A stretch of DNA of 32,842 bases from Euryarchaeota archaeon UBA256 (GCA_002494645.1 DACE01000016.1:876-33717); one strand, 5' to 3'. Counted from the stretch's first letter, positions 8,992 to 16,529 are shown. Translations and numbers: made by a program. Notes: generated from the letters alone by a model not told the origin.

Positions 8992-10202
8992 TCAATCACC
9001 ATGACATCAATCCATTCACCAACGTCTCCAGACTGCCCTGGCTGCAGAAGGGTGAGTGCGTCTGCACTCGCTAAACTCTCTAAATTTCCCGATCCTTGAT
9101 GGCGGGGTTGATGGGCCATCATGCCTTCATCGGTGGATGTTAGCGTGACTCTTCGGAGTGTCAAACAGTCCTTTGTTGATTTAATTTGGTCGCATAGTTT
9201 GGCTCGCACGCTCCACTCAACGGGTCCATCTGTGTTGAGGGCGTGGCGAAGATAAGGTGCAACGAGCATGCGAAACACGACGTGGCTTGACACGGGATTT
9301 CCTGGAAGGCCGAAAAGGGGAGTGGTGTTCCATGTTCCAAATAATGGCGGTGAACCCGGGCGGATTTTCATCCGCCAGAAATGCACGTCCCCTTCCTCTT
9401 CCATAATGCGACGAACGTAGTCAAATTCCCCCATTGAAACCCCTCCTGATGTCAAGATAATGTCACATTCATCGCTTGCAGTATTGAGACTTGAGCGTAG
9501 TGCATCCATAGAATCGTTCACGGAAGAATAGCGTTTGGCTTGATGCCCCATCCATTGTACGAGGCCTGCAAGGCCGTAGGAATTTGATTCGTAGATCTCG
9601 CCTCGCTTGAGTTTGCTTCCAGGTGCTTTCAATTCGTCACCTGTCGACAAAATTCCAACGATAAGGGGTTTGTACACGGGGATGGAAGCATACCCCATGG
9701 TTGCACACAGCCCTACCCGAGAGGGGGTGAGGCGCGTTCCTTGCTTGAGCGTCACTTCGCCCAGGGTGAGGTTTTCACTCATCTTTCTGACGAAGTGTGG
9801 CTTGGGTGCTTCGAGAAGGGTGACAGTTGCTCCGTCGTCCGCAACCTCGCAACGCTCGATTTGCAAAATTGAATCTGCACCTTCTGGCATAGGGGCGCCC
9901 GTCATGATTCGGAAGGCCTCGCCTTCCCCGAGAGTAGTGGGGGCGTCTTGACCTGCAGCGGCAATCATTCCCGATATTTTGAGAGTGAGGGGATAGGTTG
10001 CTGATGGTTGAAGACAGCATGCGAAACCATCCATGGATGAATTATCAAACGGAGGGTCGTTGACCTTACTCACTAAATCTTGGGCTAAGATGCGGCCGTG
10101 AGCATCGTCGAGTCCGCATTCCTCAACGCTTGTAACGGGAAGTGTTTGGTAGGTGATGGATTGAGCTTGCTCGACTGGAATAAAGTACGGTACGCCCTCC
10201 AT
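8988..10202 (-). CDS. moeA: Molybdopterin molybdenumtransferase MoeA
   Basis: MoeA inserts molybdate (or tungstate) into adenylylated molybdopterin in the last step of metal cofactor synthesis. The N-terminal part carries DDAHGRILAQD and PPFDNSSMDGFA, the family hallmark. The MPT-binding domain has LSTGDEL, then SGGVSMGEFDYV, and GLPGNPVSS near the C-terminal third. The ATG at 10202 gives 404 residues, matching the usual roughly 400 and the expected EAQ-type beginning. A TTG at 10277 would extend it by 25 residues and leave only 2 bases before the divergent transporter gene, so it is less likely. The neighbouring tungstate/molybdate transporter fits its role. Confidence 0.92.
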   Translation of the reverse strand: MEGVPYFIPVEQAQSITYQTLPVTSVEECGLDDAHGRILAQDLVSKVNDPPFDNSSMDGFACCLQPSATYPLTLKISGMIAAAGQDAPTTLGEGEAFRIMTGAPMPEGADSILQIERCEVADDGATVTLLEAPKPHFVRKMSENLTLGEVTLKQGTRLTPSRVGLCATMGYASIPVYKPLIVGILSTGDELKAPGSKLKRGEIYESNSYGLAGLVQWMGHQAKRYSSVNDSMDALRSSLNTASDECDIILTSGGVSMGEFDYVRRIMEEEGDVHFWRMKIRPGSPPLFGTWNTTPLFGLPGNPVSSHVVFRMLVAPYLRHALNTDGPVEWSVRAKLCDQIKSTKDCLTLRRVTLTSTDEGMMAHQPRHQGSGNLESLASADALTLLQPGQSGDVGEWIDVMVIE

Positions 10203-10279
10203 GTCAAGGGGCAAATCGTGGTGATGTTTGAGGATGTGGGTAGACGGTAAGATGATGGAGGTCTGTTCAATGCCCAACC

Positions 10280-11611
10280 ATGGTGGATGAAGCGGCGCTT
10301 CGGGAAGTGATTTTCACCACCTTTCTCACAAGTGGAACCGCGACGCTCATCGCAGCTCTGATCGGCGTCCCCCTCGGAGCCTGGTGCGCTCGTCAAGGCG
10401 CTTCGTTTTTCTCGAAACTTCAAACCGTCATCACGGCGCTCTATGGCCTGCCCCCAGTTGTTGTTGGCGTCTTCGTGTATTCTCTCTTCTCGAAAAGTGG
10501 AGCCCTTGGTGGACTGGATCTCTTGTTCACTGTTGAAGCGATGATCTTCGCCCAGACATGTTTGATTTTACCCTTGGTTTGGGGTGGCTCATGGGCAGCC
10601 TTTGAAGCGGTAGGAGATGATTATAGCGACACGCTTGGGACCCTTGGAGTATCCCCGCGTCAACGGTTGATGTTGGAGGTTGGGTTGGCCAAAAATGGCG
10701 TCTATCACGCTGTTATTCTCGGTTTTGGCAGAGCGATTGCTGAAGTTGGTGCTGTGATCATGGTGGGTGGAAATATTTCTGGTAAAACGAGGGTCATGAC
10801 GACCAGTATCGTGCTCGAGACATCAAAGGGAAATATGGAGCAAGCGGCCTTGTTGGGCTTACTTCTCCTGTGTTTATCCCTTGCTTTAGTGGCTCTTGCA
10901 TCCTTTGCTCGGACGCAGCGGGCGCGAAAGAAGCCCGTTTTGAACGGTGACCAAGCCACCGTCGCCACCCCCTACAACGGTGAAAATGAGCAAGTCGTTT
11001 CGGTTCAGAAGAAGGGGGTTCGTCTACTTGAAAACATCACCCTCCGACTTCGCACTGGCAGTATTATTGCTGTCGTTGGTGAATCGGGGGCTGGTAAGTC
11101 CACTTTGTTGCGTAGCCTTGCAGGACTCGAAGATGACGAAGTCATGTGTGGACCTGGAGCGTGTATTTTTGTTCCCCAGCGACCGGTTCTCCTTACACCA
11201 AGTGTTGCCGAAGAGCTCTCTTTTTCATCTCAATATTTCCCCGACCTTACCCCTTCTTCTCTGTACTACCAAGAGCTGTTTTCACTCGGCCACCTAAGCA
11301 CTCATTCAACTGCCCATCTCTCAGGGGGCGAACGACAACGTTTGGTGCTCGCACGCCAATTATCACTTTCTCCATCACTCTTATTGCTCGATGAATGCAC
11401 TGCAAATCTTGGCTGGACTCACATTCAAGCCATTGAAAAGGAACTCCTACGACTCAAAGAGGAAGGGGTTTGTATTGTGATGGTCACTCATAACATCCTG
11501 CAGGCAAAGCGCCTCGCAGATGAAGTGGTCGTCCTCCATGAAGGTCGGCGGCTATCGGACGATCATCCGCTGGTCAAGGGCGTCTTAAGCGGCTCATGGA
11601 TGAGTCAGTAG
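10280..11611 (+). CDS. Fused permease-ATPase of a tungstate/molybdate-type ABC transporter (TupB-TupC)
   Basis: One 443-residue chain carries both membrane and ATP-binding parts. Residues 1-210 are a TupB/ModB-like permease with about five hydrophobic segments and an EAA-type loop around 107-164, ending in AIAEVGAVIMVGGN. Residues about 240-443 are the ATPase: Walker A GESGAGKST (267-275), Q-loop Gln300, signature LSGGERQR (347-354), Walker B LLLLDE (367-372) and switch His404. After Walker B the usual DEPTSALD is DECTANLGW, so Pro and the D-loop Asp are replaced. It is encoded divergently from moeA and overlaps tupA tail to tail by 7 bases. Tungstate rather than molybdate is inferred from the TupA-like binding protein. 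Confidence 0.85.
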   Translation: MVDEAALREVIFTTFLTSGTATLIAALIGVPLGAWCARQGASFFSKLQTVITALYGLPPVVVGVFVYSLFSKSGALGGLDLLFTVEAMIFAQTCLILPLVWGGSWAAFEAVGDDYSDTLGTLGVSPRQRLMLEVGLAKNGVYHAVILGFGRAIAEVGAVIMVGGNISGKTRVMTTSIVLETSKGNMEQAALLGLLLLCLSLALVALASFARTQRARKKPVLNGDQATVATPYNGENEQVVSVQKKGVRLLENITLRLRTGSIIAVVGESGAGKSTLLRSLAGLEDDEVMCGPGACIFVPQRPVLLTPSVAEELSFSSQYFPDLTPSSLYYQELFSLGHLSTHSTAHLSGGERQRLVLARQLSLSPSLLLLDECTANLGWTHIQAIEKELLRLKEEGVCIVMVTHNILQAKRLADEVVVLHEGRRLSDDHPLVKGVLSGSWMSQ

Positions 11612-12417
11612 GGGACGAAGAAGGCAGGTTCACCGCCTATGGTGTAATTGGCAATGGCGTCTTTACCTTCACCTGAAAGATAGTCAAGAAAGGTCGTGCT
11701 TGGGACAAGTGGTCGCTCGGTGATGAAGATGAAGGAATAGGGGTTGTACAGGATCTCGTCTGTAAATTCGAAACGTTGCAATGTCACCTTGTCTTGATAG
11801 TGAAGAGCAGTGCCTCGGTCAGAGAGTGTGATGCAGTTTTTCTCATGGGCCATGTTGATTGCCGCACCCATTCCTTGACCGATTGACCGATACCAATCGC
11901 CATCGGGGTGAACGCCGTTTGAGTCAGATATCACCGCCACATCGTGGGATTGGTTCAATTGGCGCCATATGTCTTGTTCCTTCTGATGCGTTCCAGAAAA
12001 ATCTCCTCTTGAAATGAAACAATGGCCTTCATTCTGAATTTTGAAAAACGCTTCATTGAGTTGTTCTGGTAACGAAAGGGGTGAGAGAAGAACAAATGAA
12101 TTCCATGCAAGGAGGGTGCGATTAAGTCCAAACCCCTGTTCGATAAATACCCTCTCCTGGTCGGGAGCATGGACGATAAGGGCGTCAACATCCTTGTTTT
12201 CACCCAGTTCAAGGGCGGCGCCGGTCCCAACTGCTACGTATTCAACACGGATGTTGTGCGAACGTTCAAAATCTGAGATGAGGATATCGAGCAATCCTGA
12301 ATCTCGCATGGATGTGGTCGTGGCTAAGCGCAGCGTTGTCGTGTCGTCATCGGTGGGTGCAAAACACCCCGAGAGCGGTATGAAAAGAAGGGTAATGAGA
12401 ATGACTTTGAAATTCAT
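11605..12417 (-). CDS. tupA: TupA-type tungstate-binding lipoprotein
   Basis: This extracytoplasmic binding protein presents oxyanion to the fused permease-ATPase encoded next to it. The 270-residue chain starts with a signal peptide and lipobox LSGC (Cys18), so it should be lipid-anchored outside the membrane. The mature part opens with LATTTSMRDSGLLD and continues with VAVGTGAALELG and DALIVHAPDQE, the characteristic TupA blocks. SRGDFSGTHQKE near residue 136 forms the second half of the anion site. It lies on the strand opposite the permease gene and overlaps its end. One base separates its ATG from the stop of the upstream zinc-ribbon gene, implying co-transcription with it. TupA is favoured over ModA or WtpA by these blocks. 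Confidence 0.88.
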   Translation of the reverse strand: MNFKVILITLLFIPLSGCFAPTDDDTTTLRLATTTSMRDSGLLDILISDFERSHNIRVEYVAVGTGAALELGENKDVDALIVHAPDQERVFIEQGFGLNRTLLAWNSFVLLSPLSLPEQLNEAFFKIQNEGHCFISRGDFSGTHQKEQDIWRQLNQSHDVAVISDSNGVHPDGDWYRSIGQGMGAAINMAHEKNCITLSDRGTALHYQDKVTLQRFEFTDEILYNPYSFIFITERPLVPSTTFLDYLSGEGKDAIANYTIGGEPAFFVPY

Positions 12418-12418
12418 C

Positions 12419-12721
12419 TTAATCGAATTTCATTTCATTGCCGCACTCTGGATAGGTGCAGGTTACCGTGTATCGGGAGCGTTTTGGCTTGGGGATCTTT
12501 AGCATTGATCCGCACATATCGCATTGAACCTTGAGTGTCTCCGGTCCTTTAGGAGCTTCTTTGTCAGTCAAGGTCCGCCCTACATCTTGAGACCATCCGA
12601 GAGAATCGGAGTATTTGTCTTTAGAAGCAGATAGTTTGGATTGCTTTAGCGATAGGCGCATCTTGCGCTTTCGCTTGCCTTTCTTTTTTCCAGGTGGTGT
12701 CTTTGCCGCCATAGGACTCAT
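12419..12721 (-). CDS. Small basic protein with C-terminal zinc ribbon
   Basis: This protein of 100 residues has no assigned function. The first 35 residues are very rich in Lys and Arg (KKKGKRKRKMR), suggesting nucleic-acid contact. The C-terminal third holds two Cys pairs, CDMC near 68-71 and CTYPEC near 88-93, spaced as in a zinc ribbon. An ATG at 12712 is an equally possible start, three residues shorter. It sits 44 bases after the beta-CASP nuclease gene and 1 base before tupA, all on one strand. A role in RNA or DNA binding with the upstream nuclease is possible but is inference. The composition and tight spacing support a real gene. Confidence 0.75.
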   Translation of the reverse strand: MSPMAAKTPPGKKKGKRKRKMRLSLKQSKLSASKDKYSDSLGWSQDVGRTLTDKEAPKGPETLKVQCDMCGSMLKIPKPKRSRYTVTCTYPECGNEMKFD

Positions 12722-12765
12722 CTACCGCTGGGTGTTGATGTATTCATACACTTCGGCTCAATTCT

Positions 12766-14079
12766 TCACTCCAAAATGTGCGATTCACCATTTTTTGGTT
12801 GATGGACGATATGGCCTTGCTCTTCGAGAGCCTCCACCAGTGGGGGCCTTGCGTGGTTCGGGTCGGTATGGTAAACGATCACATGTTTGGCTTCACACGC
12901 TTTGGCAAAGTCAAGAATTTCTTGATGCCCTGCATGCGTTGAGAACGAAAATTGTTCGGTCGGGAGATTGATTTCGGTTGGAGTTCCGTAAATTTCAACT
13001 CGGCCAGTCTCCAAAAGGCTCCTTCCGCCCGTGTCTTTTGCTTGGTACCCGGTAAAAAATACGGCGTTTCGTCCATCGTGTCGAAGTCGATTGAGGTACC
13101 AGTGTGCTGGCCCACCGTTGAGCATCCCTGAAGTTGTCACAATCACGTCGGCGTCGAGTGCTTTTTTCTTATCGGATTTACTCGAAATGCGTTTTGACCA
13201 CCGCCAAGCACGTTCAAACTCTTCACTGTCTCGAAGCATGTCAGGGTATTCCATGTGGATTTTTGCCACACGTTTTCCCATACCGTCAACGTGAACGTCA
13301 AGGTGGGGTAAATGGCGATGGAGAAGCATCACAACGTCTTGGGTGCGGCCGTTCGCAAAGGCTGGAATTAACACCGTACCGCCCCGTCGTACAACTTGGT
13401 CTACAGCGTCAATAAATCGTTGGATTTCTTCTTGTTTCGGTGGATGATCTCGCCCACCATACGTACCTTCAACAAATAGGATATCTGTTTTCACAGGTTT
13501 GGCGCCTGCCACCAGAGGGGAGTCTCGTGTGTCAAAATCTCCCGTAAGCAAGACGGTATGAGTAGGTGTTTTGATGTGAAGCATGGCCGCACCTGGTATA
13601 TGTCCTGCTGAATGCAGCGTAAGGGTCCAGGAATGATGTTGCCATGGTTGGTTAAATTCGTGAACATGCCATGAGTCAAGAGCAGTGTCAATATCTCTTT
13701 TATCCCAAGCAAGTGGATAGCGTTCAATTGAACTCACTTTATAGCAATCTCTCCACATCATATCGGACAAGCTTGCCGTTACTTTCGTTCCGTGAAGACG
13801 TGTTCGATGGTGAGCACAAAGCCACGGCGCCATACCAAGATGGTCAACGTGTGAGTGGGTGATGACAGCGTCGTGAACAAGTGGTGCTTCTGAAGGATAA
13901 CGAGGTGGTGATGTCGGTGCAAGTCCATAATCAAGCAAAAGGCGAACACCTTCATGGTCTTCTAAAACAAGACCGACATTACCTACTTCGTCACCCCCAC
14001 CGAGATAATGGTATTGAAGTCCTTTTTCTGGGGGATGGTCGGGGTAGGTGCTGGTTCGACCTGCTGAATACAAGACCAT
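12766..14079 (-). CDS. Beta-CASP metallo-beta-lactamase ribonuclease, aCPSF2-like
   Basis: This zinc-dependent RNase of the CPSF/RNase J superfamily processes or degrades RNA. The 437 residues include motif 1 LLLDYG near 48-52, motif 2 HSHVDH at 75-80, motif 3 AGHIPGA, motif 4 TGDFDTRDSP, then EGTYGGRDHPP. The beta-CASP part has IPAFANGRTQDVV (motif A region), TTSGMLNGGP, FTGYQAKDTGGRSL and FSTHAGHQE with a final VYHTDPNHA. There is no N-terminal KH extension, so it is not the aCPSF1 type; length and motifs fit aCPSF2. The ATG at 14079 is chosen because a TATA-like box at 14165-14172 overlaps the only upstream ATG. The precise RNA target is unknown. Confidence 0.88.
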   Translation of the reverse strand: MVLYSAGRTSTYPDHPPEKGLQYHYLGGGDEVGNVGLVLEDHEGVRLLLDYGLAPTSPPRYPSEAPLVHDAVITHSHVDHLGMAPWLCAHHRTRLHGTKVTASLSDMMWRDCYKVSSIERYPLAWDKRDIDTALDSWHVHEFNQPWQHHSWTLTLHSAGHIPGAAMLHIKTPTHTVLLTGDFDTRDSPLVAGAKPVKTDILFVEGTYGGRDHPPKQEEIQRFIDAVDQVVRRGGTVLIPAFANGRTQDVVMLLHRHLPHLDVHVDGMGKRVAKIHMEYPDMLRDSEEFERAWRWSKRISSKSDKKKALDADVIVTTSGMLNGGPAHWYLNRLRHDGRNAVFFTGYQAKDTGGRSLLETGRVEIYGTPTEINLPTEQFSFSTHAGHQEILDFAKACEAKHVIVYHTDPNHARPPLVEALEEQGHIVHQPKNGESHILE

Positions 14080-14164
14080 GACCCTACCAAACCACAGTGA
14101 CACATGAAGATGTGGGTAGAGACCCCTATGTTTCCAGTGGAGTGAGTTTTCAGGATCCCAGTTC

Positions 14165-14172
14165 AAAATATT
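14165..14172 (-). promoter_or_regulatory. Candidate archaeal TATA box for the beta-CASP nuclease gene
   Basis: Read on the minus strand this is AATATTTT, preceded by a purine-rich stretch of eight A that can serve as a BRE. A start of transcription about 26 bases downstream (near 14142) would give a leader of roughly 60 bases to the ATG at 14079. Confidence 0.45.
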
Positions 14173-14372
14173 CTTTTTTTTCCATCATTATATTGATTAA
14201 CCTCTCGCGCTCATATCAAACGGGTTTTTTCCTTCTTGTCATTGTCTCTCTCTTTTCCTTCATTGTCGAAGCTCAGAAGAAACGACTCCAGTGGAAATAA
14301 GGGGGTGCATGGACGAATCATCCTTATCTTCAAAATACTCCTACCATTTTTTCCATAGAAGAGCGAAGGAAC

Positions 14373-14380
14373 CTTTTATC
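14373..14380 (+). promoter_or_regulatory. Candidate TATA box for the ferredoxin gene
   Basis: CTTTTATC is centred about 24 bases upstream of the ATG at 14400, with purine-rich GAAGGAA just before it as a possible BRE. The spacing is that expected for a leaderless archaeal transcript beginning at or near the ATG. Confidence 0.45.
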
Positions 14381-14399
14381 ATTGTATTTTCCAGTTGAC

Positions 14400-14600
14400 A
14401 TGGGCAGACTGAATCATCACGAATTTATCGTCCGTGAAGATCGTTGTTTCGGATGCGGTGCTTGTATTGCATTATGTCCAGTGCACGTTCTCAAACTCGA
14501 GGATAGAATGATCTATGTTGATGAAAAAAATTGTACGCATTGTCGACTTTGCATCCCCTCGTGTCCTGTCTTTGCTCTTGATATTGTCCCAAGTGATTAA
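14400..14600 (+). CDS. Small 2[4Fe-4S] ferredoxin
   Basis: This electron carrier has 66 residues from the ATG at 14400. Two cluster-binding motifs are complete: CFGCGACIALCP near residues 16-27 and CTHCRLCIPSCP near 46-57, each CxxCxxCxxxCP. The N-terminal extension is short, so this is a bacterial-type (clostridial-like) dicluster ferredoxin. A TTG at 14382 would add six residues but would overlap the likely promoter. The downstream flavoprotein-like gene begins 1 base after its stop, so the two are surely co-transcribed. In Methanosarcina a ferredoxin gene next to geranylgeranyl reductase feeds that flavoenzyme. The partner here could be that neighbour, the desaturase, or both; this is inference. 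Confidence 0.92.
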   Translation: MGRLNHHEFIVREDRCFGCGACIALCPVHVLKLEDRMIYVDEKNCTHCRLCIPSCPVFALDIVPSD

Positions 14601-14601
14601 C

Positions 14602-15321
14602 ATGAATGTAGGGATTATCGGAGGAACGCTTGATGCATTACTCTTAGCTCTACACTATCGGAAGCATGCTACAGTTTCTGTCTTTGAAATCGATGCAGAA
14701 TTAGGATTGCCTATCGCCCATCCAGGACGCATCCTCAATCCATCCATTTTGAACGAATATTTCACACCAGAGCAAATTGAATTTCTGAAACTTGCTGAAA
14801 ATTTAGACGGTTGGGGATGTCGATGGGAATGGATCATGAAACACATGACGACTGTGACTGCTTCTGAAGGTGTAGATATTTACCCCCGAACTCGAGTTCT
14901 ATCCATGGAACGCAACCGTGAACAGATTCTCTTGACGACAACAAAAAACGAGCGTAATCAACCGGATTCCTTCATCTTTGACCTCGTGATTTCAACGTCC
15001 CCAACATCACAGAAACCCGGACGACTCCAGCATAATATCGACGAATCACTCGTGCTTTCTTACACAAATCAAGATTCTGTCCCGTGGTTTGGAGGCACAC
15101 TTCTTACTCTTCACCATCCGTTTTCTTCAATGCCTAAGCCAGAATTAACACTGTCTCGTAGCGACGGGCAAACCGAGGTATGGTGGAAAGGTGCGTGTCC
15201 CTGGACACCTCCAACGGGTTATCTTGAAACTTGTTCGGGAAAACTTCATCCTTCTGCCGACGAACTTTCCTTCGATGCAACCATTGAACGCGTCAACGGC
15301 TTCATTGATTCACTTCCATGA
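14602..15321 (+). CDS. Short FAD/NAD-binding-like protein coupled to ferredoxin
   Basis: The 239-residue protein starts with a beta-alpha-beta dinucleotide-binding unit: VGIIGGTLDALLLAL at 3-17, closed by an acidic residue in VFEID near 32-36. The middle contains YPRTRV near 94-99 and FDLVISTSPTS near 129-139, resembling the VIGADG strand of group A flavin monooxygenases and geranylgeranyl reductases, but without the Gly-Asp part. It is much shorter than such enzymes, typically about 390 residues. It lies 1 base after the ferredoxin, suggesting electrons pass from ferredoxin to a bound flavin. It may be a minimal flavoprotein reductase or a degenerate relative. The family is inferred and the substrate unknown. 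It is AT-richer than most neighbours. Confidence 0.7.
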   Translation: MNVGIIGGTLDALLLALHYRKHATVSVFEIDAELGLPIAHPGRILNPSILNEYFTPEQIEFLKLAENLDGWGCRWEWIMKHMTTVTASEGVDIYPRTRVLSMERNREQILLTTTKNERNQPDSFIFDLVISTSPTSQKPGRLQHNIDESLVLSYTNQDSVPWFGGTLLTLHHPFSSMPKPELTLSRSDGQTEVWWKGACPWTPPTGYLETCSGKLHPSADELSFDATIERVNGFIDSLP

Positions 15322-15353
15322 CTGGTCAAAACGGTGTTGGTAGAAACACCAGT
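15321..15353. repeat. Nested inverted repeats between flavoprotein and desaturase genes
   Basis: ACTGGT at 15321-15326 pairs with ACCAGT at 15348-15353. Inside it, GGTGTT at 15333-15338 pairs with AACACC at 15345-15350 around a six-base loop. The two pairings share bases and so are alternatives. The first base is the last base of the flavoprotein stop codon. No T-run follows, so it could be an RNA processing or attenuation hairpin or a protein-binding operator ahead of the desaturase. Confidence 0.45.
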
Positions 15354-15399
15354 TTCATAGGGGAGGGGCGCACGGTCTCGCGATGAACATACCCTGTTC

Positions 15400-15405
15400 A
15401 GGTGA
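15400..15405 (+). promoter_or_regulatory. Shine-Dalgarno site for the desaturase gene
   Basis: AGGTGA lies 5 bases upstream of the ATG at 15411. It selects that ATG over the in-frame GTG at 15402, which falls inside the site itself. Confidence 0.6.
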
Positions 15406-15410
15406 CAACA

Positions 15411-16502
15411 ATGTCTGCGCATCCAATGGCTGAACTCCGCAAAAAACTCCAAGACCACGGATTATTGGACAAACCAACAGCCAAGTCGTGGACGAAAATC
15501 ATCGTTCTCTTGGCCATTCTCGGAGGGCTCTACACCGCTCACATTCTTCTCCCGCTCAAATGGGGCCTTGTCCTCTTCCCTATCACGGCCCTCCTAACGA
15601 CAACAGTGGCCATGATTGGGCATGAAGGTGTCCATCTTTCAGCCTGCAGATCGAAGTTAGGAAACGTATCACTCGCCGCCGTTGCATTCCCTCTCTTCTC
15701 AGGTCTTTCGATGGAATACTGGCGTGAAAAACACAACGTGAAGCACCACGCGCATCCAAATGTCGTTGAAAAAGACCCTGACATCCACTCATGGCCCCTA
15801 ACCTTCTCACAGGAAGAATATGAAAGCAGTGGGAAGCTACGTCAGTGGTTCCAACGAAATATTCAGGCTTACTTCTTTTGGCCCATCTCCCTGCTCGTGG
15901 GCCACTTGATGCGCTGGGACGGTATCAAGTACACCATTCTCCACCCCTTCAAGAAGAAGCGAAACCGTTTCTCAAAGATATGGATGCTCGACTCTTCTCT
16001 CATTCTCGTTCACTTCTTCTTGTGGCTGGCTCTTCCAATTATACTGGGCGTCAGTTGGCAAGTCACCTTTGGCTTCTACATCCTTCTCTGGAGCCTCGTG
16101 GGCACCTTCCTTACAGCCATCTTCATCGTTGGTCACGCTGGCCGACCCATTGTCACGAAGTACGACGAAAACTGGCGCTTGCAAATCGAAACTGGCCGAC
16201 GGATTAAACTGGGGAAATTCGGCTCCTTTTTCTTCGTAGGACTTGACTACCAAATCGAACACCACTTGCTTCCAGCTCTGTCTCACTTTAACCTCCCAAA
16301 GGCGGCCCCGATTGTGAAGAAATACGCCGAGGAGCGTGGATGGGAATATGAAGAGGTAGGCTTCTTCCGAGCTCTCGTCATGTCAACAATTGCTCTTCAC
16401 ACCGCTTGGAAAACACCTTCGATTGAAATCGATGCATCCAACCCTGAGAACGCTGCATTGATTGAGGATTTCACCACGCTTCAACCCCCCATTGAAGCAT
16501 GA
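15411..16502 (+). CDS. Membrane fatty acid (acyl-lipid) desaturase, front-end type
   Basis: This di-iron membrane enzyme removes hydrogens from an acyl chain using O2 and an electron donor. Its 363 residues carry the three histidine boxes: HEGVH at 71-75, HNVKHH at 108-113 and QIEHH at 281-285. The Gln in the third box is typical of front-end (delta-5/6-like) desaturases and sphingolipid relatives. Hydrophobic pairs lie near 30-70, 85-100, 153-165 and 195-240. There is no cytochrome b5 domain, as in cyanobacterial enzymes that draw electrons from ferredoxin, and a ferredoxin gene lies 0.8 kb upstream on the same strand. Euryarchaeal lipids are isoprenoid, so the natural substrate is open. Bacterial origin by transfer is likely. 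Confidence 0.9.
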   Translation: MSAHPMAELRKKLQDHGLLDKPTAKSWTKIIVLLAILGGLYTAHILLPLKWGLVLFPITALLTTTVAMIGHEGVHLSACRSKLGNVSLAAVAFPLFSGLSMEYWREKHNVKHHAHPNVVEKDPDIHSWPLTFSQEEYESSGKLRQWFQRNIQAYFFWPISLLVGHLMRWDGIKYTILHPFKKKRNRFSKIWMLDSSLILVHFFLWLALPIILGVSWQVTFGFYILLWSLVGTFLTAIFIVGHAGRPIVTKYDENWRLQIETGRRIKLGKFGSFFFVGLDYQIEHHLLPALSHFNLPKAAPIVKKYAEERGWEYEEVGFFRALVMSTIALHTAWKTPSIEIDASNPENAALIEDFTTLQPPIEA

Positions 16503-16529
16503 AACCTCCGAGATCCGGGGTGACACACG

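Larger units (their letters stand above)
14080..14399. other. Divergent AT-rich intergenic region
   Basis: This 320-base stretch separates the minus-strand nuclease from the plus-strand ferredoxin. It holds candidate promoters for both, a run of eight T at 14174-14181, and no convincing gene. The line 14161-14220 is about 28 percent G+C by hand count. A stop-free plus-strand frame to 14300 could encode a hydrophobic peptide ending in basic residues, but its only possible initiators are GTG and TTG. The hydrophobicity may simply follow from T-richness. No tRNA-like fold was recognised. Confidence 0.6.

Noticed and set aside
14097..14300. Open plus-strand frame giving a hydrophobic peptide with a basic end
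   Set aside because: No ATG start and no ribosome site; T-rich DNA naturally yields hydrophobic codons. Kept only as a remark in the intergenic entry.
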